DNA of 11,606 bases from Desulfobacterales bacterium (GTDB lineage: Bacteria > Desulfobacterota > Desulfobacteria > Desulfobacterales > UBA2174_A). Positions 6,496 to 11,606 of this stretch are shown one piece after another. The notes under the pieces were generated by a model. It had not been told where the DNA came from. It saw only the letters and a list, made by a program, of their open reading frames with translations, and did no database searches. Each line of letters begins with the position of its first letter. The first letter of the stretch is position 1. The position numbers were made by a program, and so were the translations under genes. The DNA lies in assembly GCA_025454075.1 (NCBI GenBank), contig JALOPD010000104.1:1-11606 (forward strand), in the 5' to 3' direction.

Positions 6496-7719
6496 TTACT
6501 TGCGTGCGGCCTGGATCTCCTCGCAGGAAGGCATGACCTCCGCCCCGCGCAGGGTGATGATGTCGGTTGCGACCGCCGCCCCGTACTCCTTGGAGATCTT
6601 GGTTGTTCCGAAGAAGATCGGAAGAATGGCCTGGTGGTCGCATGCCCGCATCTCCACCCTGCCCACCGGAGTGTCGACCTTGATCCCCTCGACCGCGTCT
6701 ATGAATTTTTCCTTGTCGATCGCACCGGCCTTGCGGAAACCTTCCGCGATGAAGTGGGCCGTGGTGTAGGCATGGAAGGCCGGAAAACCCGGCGGCACTT
6801 TGTATAGCGCCTGATAATCCTTGACGAATTTCTGGTTGGTGCTCAGCTCCGGGTAGTAGAACAGGTAGTCCATGGTGCCCATCACACCCTCCGGCGCCTC
6901 GGTTCCAAGCGGTTTCAGCACGGCGTAGTCGATCGCGGTGTGGATGTAGACCGGGATTTTCTGGTTGATGCCCGTGGTCTTGATGGTCTTCAGCACATTG
7001 GCCATGCTCGCCCCGCCGGTGCAGAAATGGATGAGGTCGGGGTTGGCGGCCTGGATGCTGGTGAAATACGGTATCAGGTCCGGCTCCCCAAGCTTCCACC
7101 AGGTTTTCCCAACGAATTCCACGTCCGGCTTCAGCTGTTTCATGTAGCGCGAGAAGCTTTCGTCCAGGGCGTGACCATACTCATAGTCGTCGCCTGCCAC
7201 CCAGATTTTCTTGTAGGGCTTCTTGGAAAGCACGTTGGCCGCTGCCTTGCAGGCCATAGCCGTGTTCTCGGTTGATGAGAACACGTAGCGATGGCCGGTT
7301 TTCCCGGTGATATTCTCGCTTTTGCCCATCCAGGTGAAAAAGGGGATTTTCTCCTTTTTAGCGACGGCGTCGGAAACGGCCAGAGCCACGCCGCTGTTGA
7401 CGACCCCCACGAGGACGTCCACGTTCTCCTTCAGCACGAGCTCCTTGGCCATGTTGAGACCGATGTCGACCTTGAACTTGTCGTCGCGGGTGACATACTC
7501 GATCTTGCCGCCCAGGACCCCCTGCTTGTTGATCTCGTCGACGGCCATTTTAAAACCGTTCAGGGCGTCGTTGCCGAAAACGGCCGGCGGCCCGCTGTAG
7601 GTGTCGAGAATGCCGACCTTGATGTTGCGGGCCTCTGCCGGACCGGGCAGCAGCACCGCCGGAGCACAGAAGATGGCAATCAGGAACAGACTGAAGGATA
7701 CAATCCCTTTCCTTTTCAT
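6496..7719 (-). CDS. livJ: Periplasmic substrate-binding protein of the LivJ/LivK type
   Basis: Captures the solute in the periplasm and delivers it to LivHM. It has 407 residues. Residues 1-30 form a classical signal peptide: a KRK positive start, a hydrophobic core and an AEA cleavage site before R31. The mature start RNIKVGILDTYSGPPAVFGNDA is typical of the periplasmic-binding-protein type I fold used by amino-acid and amide binding proteins. Two cysteines near the C-terminus (C360 in RACDHQ, C399 in MPSCEE) could form a disulfide. The ATG at 7719 has a strong GGGAGGAG site. It is the first gene of the operon. The true ligand (branched-chain amino acid, another amino acid, amide or aromatic acid) is not decided by the sequence, so the symbol reflects family and operon position. 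Confidence 0.9.
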   Translation of the reverse strand: MKRKGIVSFSLFLIAIFCAPAVLLPGPAEARNIKVGILDTYSGPPAVFGNDALNGFKMAVDEINKQGVLGGKIEYVTRDDKFKVDIGLNMAKELVLKENVDVLVGVVNSGVALAVSDAVAKKEKIPFFTWMGKSENITGKTGHRYVFSSTENTAMACKAAANVLSKKPYKKIWVAGDDYEYGHALDESFSRYMKQLKPDVEFVGKTWWKLGEPDLIPYFTSIQAANPDLIHFCTGGASMANVLKTIKTTGINQKIPVYIHTAIDYAVLKPLGTEAPEGVMGTMDYLFYYPELSTNQKFVKDYQALYKVPPGFPAFHAYTTAHFIAEGFRKAGAIDKEKFIDAVEGIKVDTPVGRVEMRACDHQAILPIFFGTTKISKEYGAAVATDIITLRGAEVMPSCEEIQAARK

Positions 7720-7806
7720 CGAACTCCTCCCTTCGTCGTCGAAGTTGTAAGACCCTCTTAAAGATCGGGTGCAATGCCACAGAGCGCTTGCAATACCCTG
7801 TTTTTC

Positions 7807-7832
7807 CTAATAAGTAAGCAGGCTGAAGTCAA
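7807..7832 (-). promoter_or_regulatory. Weak candidate promoter for the liv operon
   Basis: On the minus strand TTGACT (7832-7827) lies upstream of TATTAG (7812-7807), with a spacing of 14 bases, shorter than optimal. It would give an 80-90-base leader before livJ. No better sigma-70-like pair was found in the 226-bp divergent gap. Low confidence. Confidence 0.2.
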
Positions 7833-7845
7833 GAGATAACTCTTT

Positions 7846-7875
7846 TTGACAAATCCCAAAAACCCAACTAATGAT
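7846..7875 (+). promoter_or_regulatory. Candidate sigma-70 promoter for dapL
   Basis: A perfect TTGACA (-35) at 7846-7851 is followed after 18 bases by AATGAT (4 of 6 matches to TATAAT) at 7870-7875. Transcription would start near 7882, giving a leader of about 64 bases with two small hairpins. It lies close beside the presumed liv promoter region on the other strand. Confidence 0.45.
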
Positions 7876-7945
7876 GCTACGCCGTCCACAAGGACGGGCC
7901 TGCGCGGCCCAGCCGAGACAATCAGAACTGTTTTCGAGGTGACCC

Positions 7946-9175
7946 ATGATCCGGATCAACGAACATTATTTGAAGCTCCAGGCCTCCTACCTCTTCTCGG
8001 ACATCGCCAAGCGGGTGGCGGCGTTCCAGAAGGCCAACCCCGGCAAGGACGTCATCAAGCTCGGCATCGGCGACGTCACCCGGCCGCTGCCGGCGGCCTG
8101 CATCCAGGCGTTCCACAAGGCCGTCGACGAAATGGCCGCGGTGGCCACCTTCCGCGGCTACGGGCCCGAGCAGGGCTATGACTTCCTGCGAGAGAAGATC
8201 GCGAAGGACGATTTTCAGGACCGCGGCGCGGACATCGCCGCCGACGAGATCTTCGTGAGCGACGGCGCCAAGTGCGACAACGGCAACATCCAGGAGGTCT
8301 TTGCCACCGACATCACCGTGGCGATCCCCGACCCGGTCTACCCGGTTTACCTCGACACCAACGTCATGGCCGGCCGCACCGGCGGCTTTGCCGACGGCCG
8401 CTACGCCGGGGTCGTCTACATGGACTGCACCCGCGACACCGGGTTTATACCGACGCTGCCCAGGCAGAAGGCGGACCTGATATATCTCTGTTTCCCCAAC
8501 AACCCCACCGGCGGAACCATCACCAAGCCCCAGCTCAAGCAGTGGGTGGACTACGCCCGGGAGAACAGGGCCATCATTCTTTTCGATGCGGCCTACGAGA
8601 CGTTCATCCGCGACGACCGTCTGCCGCACTCCATTTTTGAGATCGAGGGCGCACGGGAGGTGGCCATCGAGTTCCGCAGCTTCTCCAAGCAGGCGGGCTT
8701 CACCGGCACGCGCTGCGCCTACACCGTGGTGCCGAAAGCCTGCACGGCCTTCACGGCGGCCGGTGAGCCGCGGCCGGTGCACGCCCTCTGGCACCGACGG
8801 CACACGACCAAGTTCAACGGCGTCTCCTACCCCGTGCAGCGGGCGGCCGAGGCGGTCTACAGCCCGGAGGGCCGTGCCCAGTGCCGGGAGCTCATCGACT
8901 ACTACCTGCGCAACGCGGCCCTCATCCGGAAGGAGATGACGGCTCTGGGCTACGAGTGCATCGGCGGGGAAAACTCGCCCTACATCTGGGTGGACGGAAA
9001 GACGGACTCCTGGAAATTCTTCGATCGGCTGCTCGAGAAGGCCAACGTGGTCTGCACCCCGGGGGTGGGTTTCGGCCGCTGCGGCGCCGGTTTTATCCGC
9101 ATCAGCGCCTTCAACGATTACGAGAAGGTGCAGGTCGCCATGGAGCGCATCCGCAAAACGATTAAGGCAGCGTAA
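7946..9175 (+). CDS. dapL: LL-diaminopimelate aminotransferase
   Basis: A PLP-dependent class I/II aminotransferase that converts tetrahydrodipicolinate and glutamate directly to LL-diaminopimelate, bypassing the DapC/D/E acyl steps of lysine and cell-wall synthesis. It has 409 residues, normal for the family. DapL-like features are the start [14 protein letters not shown], the [12 protein letters not shown] segment at 38-50 and [12 protein letters not shown] at 71-82. Catalytic features are NNPTG 185-189, D214 in ILFDAAYE (contacts the PLP ring nitrogen), K248 in [12 protein letters not shown] (Schiff-base lysine) and R385 in FIRIS (carboxylate binding). The ATG follows GAGGTGA closely. The gene appears monocistronic, with its own promoter and a hairpin over its stop codon. 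The pathway is typical of Desulfobacterota and some other phyla that lack dapD/dapE; their absence here cannot be checked from one window. Confidence 0.96.
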   Translation: MIRINEHYLKLQASYLFSDIAKRVAAFQKANPGKDVIKLGIGDVTRPLPAACIQAFHKAVDEMAAVATFRGYGPEQGYDFLREKIAKDDFQDRGADIAADEIFVSDGAKCDNGNIQEVFATDITVAIPDPVYPVYLDTNVMAGRTGGFADGRYAGVVYMDCTRDTGFIPTLPRQKADLIYLCFPNNPTGGTITKPQLKQWVDYARENRAIILFDAAYETFIRDDRLPHSIFEIEGAREVAIEFRSFSKQAGFTGTRCAYTVVPKACTAFTAAGEPRPVHALWHRRHTTKFNGVSYPVQRAAEAVYSPEGRAQCRELIDYYLRNAALIRKEMTALGYECIGGENSPYIWVDGKTDSWKFFDRLLEKANVVCTPGVGFGRCGAGFIRISAFNDYEKVQVAMERIRKTIKAA

Positions 9176-9200
9176 AAAAGCTACGCTGCCTTAATCGTTT
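9156..9200 (+). terminator. 19-bp perfect inverted repeat spanning the dapL stop codon
   Basis: Bases 9156-9174 are the exact reverse complement of 9182-9200, with a 7-base loop (AAAAAGC). The left arm encodes the last five dapL codons and most of the TAA (9173-9175). Only TTT follows the right arm before ACC, so it is not a textbook terminator. It may act with the hairpin 40 bp downstream, protect the 3' end of the dapL mRNA, or be a remnant of an inverted duplication. Confidence 0.6.
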
Positions 9201-9239
9201 ACCGTAATGCCTTATAGAACCAAATAATATAACCGAAAA

Positions 9240-9271
9240 AAGGGCGGTTGCCATGACGGCAAACCGCCCTT
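9240..9271 (-). terminator. Bidirectional terminator, mainly for the HU gene
   Basis: AAGGGCGGTT (9240-9249) pairs with AACCGCCCTT (9262-9271), with an inner GCC/GGC extension and one bulged base. On the minus strand the stem runs into six T residues, the classical pattern for ending the HU transcript, whose stop is 26 bp away. On the plus strand TTTTT follows after four bases, so it can also stop dapL read-through. Confidence 0.8.
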
Positions 9272-9296
9272 AACTTTTTCTCGTTGTCAGGATAAA

Positions 9297-9569
9297 TTAA
9301 ACGGAGGCCTTGAGTTTCTTGCCGGCCTTAAACTTGACGACCGTGGAGGCCTTGATCTTGATCGGGGCGCCGGTCTGGGGGTTTCTGCCCGTGCGGGCCT
9401 TGCGGCGTCCTTTGGAAAAGGTGCCGAAGCCGACGAGGGTGATCTTGCCCTCCTTCTTCTTGAGGGTTTTGACGATCCCGTCGACAAAAGAATCCAACGC
9501 GGCGCCGGCGGCGACCTTGGTGATGCCGGCATCTTTGGCCATGGCCTCGATTAAATCTGCTTTCGTCAT
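9297..9569 (-). CDS. HU-family DNA-binding protein
   Basis: A 90-residue histone-like protein that acts as a dimer, bends DNA and compacts the nucleoid. It matches the HU fold end to end: helices in MTKADLIEAMAKDAG and the DSFVDGIVKTLKK region, GFGTF at 47-51, and the DNA-contacting beta arm with RKARTGRNPQTG, of which GRNPQTG (61-67) is the family signature including the intercalating proline, closing with KFKAGKKLKASV. It is lysine-rich, as expected. The start is set by a strong AAGGAGGT site at 9574-9581. Its terminator is at 9240-9271 and its likely promoter lies at 9645-9673. Whether it is a HupA/HupB-like homodimer subunit or an IHF-like paralogue is not certain, but residues and length favour HU. 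Confidence 0.96.
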   Translation of the reverse strand: MTKADLIEAMAKDAGITKVAAGAALDSFVDGIVKTLKKKEGKITLVGFGTFSKGRRKARTGRNPQTGAPIKIKASTVVKFKAGKKLKASV

Positions 9570-9644
9570 TCTGACCTCCTTGTCGCTAATGATGAGTGAG
9601 TTTTGGTAGGGGTTATCTGGCGCACTGCGTTTCGAGCCTATAGC

Positions 9645-9673
9645 GAAATATAGATATCATCAGCGAATGTCAA
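9645..9673 (-). promoter_or_regulatory. Candidate HU promoter overlapping the mlaC start
   Basis: On the minus strand a perfect TTGACA (9673-9668) is followed by TATATT (9652-9647, spacing 15, five of six matches) or TATTTC (9650-9645, spacing 17). The -35 element falls on the first two codons of the divergent mlaC frame if that gene starts at 9667. HU would have a leader of about 70 bases. Confidence 0.5.
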
Positions 9674-10335
9674 CAAGAATGTTGTCTCAAACCGCTAAAA
9701 ACCTGGTTTTGCCGGTGGTCGCCCTCGCCGGGGCCCGGCGGCTCAGGCTTGCCGGGGGCTGCCTTCTGCTGGCATCCCTGCTGACGCTGGCCACGGCGGC
9801 GCACGGGTCGCAGCCGATGGAAGACCTCAAAAAAAGCGTCGATGACGGGTTGCGGATCCTGCAGGACCCTCACTACCGGCCGGCCGACCGCAAAGCGATG
9901 CAGCAGCAGCACCTGCGGCAGGTGCTGTTTCGGGATTTCGACTTTTGGGAGTTTTCAAAACGGGTGCTCGCGGACCGATGGGGGTTTTTCACGGACGCGC
10001 AGCGTTCCGAGTTCGTCGATGTGTTTGCACGGTTTCTGGCAGACCATTACCTGGCGCGGCTGCAAGAGCGGTACACGGACGAGAGGGTCGTCGTGCGGGG
10101 GCAGAAGATCACGGCACCCGGCCGTGCGGTGGTGACATCCGGCGTGATCTGGATGAACCGGGAATTTCCCGTGGAAGTACGCATGCATGCCCGCAGCGGG
10201 AAATGGAGGATCTACGACGTGAGCGTGATCGGCATCAGCGCCGTTCAGATCTACCGCGCCCAGTTCCAGGAGATCATGCGCACTCACTCCCCAGCCCAGG
10301 TCATCGAATTGATCAAGCGCAGAAATTCGGAGTGA
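9667..10335 (+). CDS. mlaC: MlaC/Ttg2D-family periplasmic phospholipid-binding protein
   Basis: MlaC-type proteins carry phospholipids across the periplasm between an outer-membrane complex and the MlaFEDB ABC transporter. As called it has 222 residues, close to family length, with a long N-terminus. A hydrophobic run (LRLAGGCLLLASLLTLATAAHG, about 26-47) forms a signal peptide with probable cleavage near A45-G47. The mature part shows the family pattern: FRDFDFWEFSKRVLADRWG near 88-106, FVDVFARFLADHYLARL near 116-132, VVTSGVIW, PVEVRMHARSGKWRIYDVSVIGISAVQIYRAQF around 168-200 and a final VIELIKRR. The start is uncertain: no ribosome site precedes 9667, and ATG 9679 or GTG 9715 would give a shorter leader. 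It stands alone without mlaF, mlaE or mlaD nearby, so the transporter must be encoded elsewhere. Confidence 0.85.
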   Translation: MSTRMLSQTAKNLVLPVVALAGARRLRLAGGCLLLASLLTLATAAHGSQPMEDLKKSVDDGLRILQDPHYRPADRKAMQQQHLRQVLFRDFDFWEFSKRVLADRWGFFTDAQRSEFVDVFARFLADHYLARLQERYTDERVVVRGQKITAPGRAVVTSGVIWMNREFPVEVRMHARSGKWRIYDVSVIGISAVQIYRAQFQEIMRTHSPAQVIELIKRRNSE

Positions 10336-10352
10336 GCGGGCTTTTATCTGAT

Positions 10353-10409
10353 GCCCTTTTCACCAAGGGCGTGCGGAAGCGATGCCGGCTTCCGGGGCGC
10401 CGACCCCGG
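10353..10409. terminator. Cluster of short hairpins in the convergent mlaC / hypothetical gap
   Basis: Three adjacent stems occupy this 87-bp gap: GCCCTT/AAGGGC (10353-10358 with 10365-10370), CGGAAGC/GCTTCCG (10374-10380 with 10388-10394), and CCGGGG/CCCCGG (10392-10397 with 10404-10409), the last overlapping the second. None runs into a T tract on either strand, so they are at best Rho-assisted or weak ends for the two convergent genes. Confidence 0.3.
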
Positions 10410-10422
10410 GGCGGGGAGATTT

Positions 10423-10959
10423 CTATTCGCCCAGCTGTTGTTTAAACGCCTCGATGGCATCCCGCAGCATGCGACGGATGAACACCTCCTTGTCGCCTCC
10501 GGCCAGCTGCCGGTAGGCGCCGTATTCCGGGTGCGAGTCGTTCAGCTCCGGAGGGGCCTGCCGCGCCTGCTGCTTTACCGCTTCGAATTGCTGGACCATT
10601 TCGATCAGGCTGTAGCGGCTGCACGGCAGGGTCTTCAGCCAGCCGAGGCGCCGCATCAGTTCAAAGCGAACATGGTCGGCCAGCAGCAGGTGGATATCGA
10701 CCACCCGCATCTGTTCGTCATTGGCGAGGTAGTAGAATTTCGCCGCCGAACCCAGATCGAGGGCCCCCATGACCAGCTCGTAAAACGCCGTCGTGCTGTT
10801 CTCGCCGGGTTGGGCCAGGCTGAAGAGGGTCTTGTCGGACAAATCCGATATCCGGGTATGGGCGCCGTAGGACTCCCCGAAGCGCTTCTGCCAGGAGCCG
10901 AAGCTCTTCTGCTCTAGCGCCCGTTCGCGGAAAGATTGGAGGTCGACGATTTTGGTCAT
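10423..10959 (-). CDS. Conserved-looking hypothetical protein, 178 aa
   Basis: I do not recognise this family. The preferred ATG at 10959 gives 178 residues beginning MTKIVDLQSFRERALEQ. The frame stays open to a TTG at 11097, but those extra 46 residues are arginine-rich, low-complexity and look like read-through of GC-rich intergenic DNA; neither start has a good ribosome site. The protein is soluble, with no signal peptide or membrane segment. Its body looks mostly helical, with an aromatic and acidic centre (FYELVMGALDLGSAAKFYYLANDEQMRVVDIHLLLADHVRFELMRRLGW, about 59-107) and a glutamine-rich C-terminal helix region. Normal amino-acid composition and codon pattern support a real gene. It converges on mlaC and is divergent from the MetH-activation-like gene, with which it may share a control region. 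Confidence 0.7.
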   Translation of the reverse strand: MTKIVDLQSFRERALEQKSFGSWQKRFGESYGAHTRISDLSDKTLFSLAQPGENSTTAFYELVMGALDLGSAAKFYYLANDEQMRVVDIHLLLADHVRFELMRRLGWLKTLPCSRYSLIEMVQQFEAVKQQARQAPPELNDSHPEYGAYRQLAGGDKEVFIRRMLRDAIEAFKQQLGE

Positions 10960-11145
10960 GCCCGGATCCGGCAGCTGCTTGGAACGGGTGGTTGCGGATT
11001 GCCGCGGCGGGCACCCCGTCCGCCGGCGCCTCATCCAGCGTTTCCGTCTTTGATTGCCGGTTTGATAAAACATGCCACTCTTGCAGGCGGCCGTCAAGCG
11101 GCTGCCCCGGAACAGATGCGCGGAGCCGGTGGCCGCCGGGCAGAC

Positions 11146-11167
11146 CGCGCCCGGGAGACTTGCCTCG
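11146..11167 (+). promoter_or_regulatory. B12-box-like motif in the leader of the last gene (tentative)
   Basis: The sequence GCCCGGGAGACTTGCC (about 11148-11163) resembles the conserved 3' box of cobalamin riboswitches (AGYCMGGAGACCTGCC), matching at about 12 of 16 positions including GGAGAC and TGCC. The downstream gene resembles B12-linked MetH activation proteins, which is why it is listed. I could not align the rest of the riboswitch core upstream (no clear GGGAA, GGTGAAA or CCGCCACTG in order), so it may be chance in GC-rich DNA. Confidence 0.2.
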
Positions 11168-11187
11168 TGGTTCCGAATCGATTAAAT
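11160..11187 (+). promoter_or_regulatory. Weak candidate promoter for the last gene
   Basis: TTGCCT at 11160-11165 and TTAAAT at 11182-11187 are separated by 16 bases and would start transcription about 25 bases before the ATG. It overlaps the B12-box-like motif, so at most one of these two readings is likely to be right. Confidence 0.25.
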
Positions 11188-11190
11188 GGT

Positions 11191-11215
11191 GATCTCGAAA
11201 ATCAAAAAGGAGATC
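11191..11215 (+). other. Possible ribosome-site-masking hairpin before the last gene
   Basis: GATCTC (11191-11196) can pair with GAGATC (11210-11215), which includes part of the ribosome site, leaving a 13-base AT-rich loop. A 6-bp stem alone is only moderately stable, so a control role is speculative. Confidence 0.25.
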
Positions 11216-11217
11216 CA

Positions 11218-11606
11218 ATGGAAACCTTCGGCCCCATCCCGGTCGCTCTCAGCGCGGATTTTGTTCAGAACAAACTCAGAGCGCCCAGCCGCGGTGCCGT
11301 CGAGACGCTTCTCGCGGAGGCCCTCTCCCTGGCCGAGGCCCAGGCGGCTTTCGCGGTGGCCTACATCGAGGAAAAAGGCGCAGACGAGGTGGTCATCGAC
11401 GGCCGCCGGTTCAAAAGCCGCGTGCTGCGCAAGAACCTGAACGACGTCGGCCGCGTGTTTCCCGCCGTGGTCACCATCGGCGGCCGCCTCGAGCAAAAAG
11501 CCGACCGGTCAAAAGACCTGCTGGAGAAGTATTACCTCGACGCGATCGGCAACCTGATTCTCGCCGAGGCGCGCTCCCAATTGATTCAGCACCTTTGCCG
11601 GCGCTT
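11218..11606 (+). CDS. Putative stand-alone MetH-activation-domain-like protein, 3' truncated
   Basis: An open frame of 129 full codons that runs off the right edge. The ATG at 11218 has a good AAGGAGAT ribosome site four bases upstream. The segment FPAVVTIGGRLEQKADRSKDLLEKYYLDAIGNLILAEARSQL (about 81-122) resembles stand-alone relatives of the reactivation domain of B12-dependent methionine synthase (MetH), which in MetH binds S-adenosylmethionine for reductive remethylation of the corrinoid. In Desulfobacterota and acetogens such small proteins often accompany corrinoid methyltransferases. I recognise this by pattern only; the C-terminal part with the SAM-contact residues lies outside the window. 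There is no signal peptide or membrane segment. It is divergent from the 178-residue hypothetical gene. The alternative is an unrelated conserved protein. Confidence 0.6.
   Translation, partial: METFGPIPVALSADFVQNKLRAPSRGAVETLLAEALSLAEAQAAFAVAYIEEKGADEVVIDGRRFKSRVLRKNLNDVGRVFPAVVTIGGRLEQKADRSKDLLEKYYLDAIGNLILAEARSQLIQHLCRR

Noticed and set aside
7720..7945. Possible tRNA, small RNA gene or riboswitch in the livJ-dapL gap
   Set aside because: No cloverleaf or known riboswitch core was seen; only promoter-like elements and two short hairpins could be supported.
7846..8181. 111-codon plus-strand frame across the dapL start
   Set aside because: It overlaps dapL in another frame and shows Arg/Gly-rich shadow composition.
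10960..11097. 46-residue N-terminal extension of the 178-residue hypothetical protein (TTG 11097 or ATG 11073)
   Set aside because: The extra residues are Arg-rich and low-complexity, with no ribosome site; the protein-like sequence begins at the ATG at 10959.

Overview
This is GC-rich, densely packed bacterial DNA. The gene content (LL-diaminopimelate aminotransferase DapL, a complete branched-chain-amino-acid-type ABC operon, an orphan MlaC, a stand-alone protein resembling the MetH activation domain) fits a Gram-negative anaerobe of the Desulfobacterota (former Deltaproteobacteria) type. That placement is an inference from gene content; no rRNA or other marker gene is present.

Layout, left to right. 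Bases 1-2051 (+) hold most of a three-domain ECF transporter core (two ABC ATPases fused to the EcfT membrane subunit), truncated at the left window edge. It is convergent with, and overlaps by 33 bp, thiE (thiamine-phosphate synthase, -). thiE lies just downstream of a small cupin gene (-) in what looks like a two-gene unit. Bases 3105-7719 (-) are a complete high-affinity transporter operon in the order livJ-livH-livM-livG-livF. A strong hairpin sits between livJ and livH, and a bidirectional terminator-like hairpin covers the livF stop codon. A 226-bp divergent intergenic region then separates livJ from dapL (+). The dapL stop codon lies inside a 19-bp perfect inverted repeat. A second bidirectional hairpin serves the convergent HU gene (-). 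HU is divergent from mlaC (+), and the best HU promoter overlaps the first mlaC codons. mlaC converges on an unrecognised 178-residue gene (-). That gene is divergent, across 258 bp, from a right-truncated gene (+) that resembles stand-alone MetH (B12-dependent methionine synthase) activation-domain proteins.

How it fits together: the left end suggests vitamin-precursor uptake next to thiamine synthesis. The centre is amino-acid or related solute import across the inner membrane. dapL makes LL-diaminopimelate for lysine and peptidoglycan, HU is nucleoid architecture, and MlaC is a periplasmic lipid carrier. Most of the window is housekeeping or transport. The points most worth a second look are the ECF tri-fusion facing thiE, the hairpins built into gene ends, and the possibly structured leader of the last gene, which has a short B12-box-like motif. 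I saw no CRISPR array, insertion sequence, tRNA or rRNA. No gene-free stretch exceeds 300 bases.
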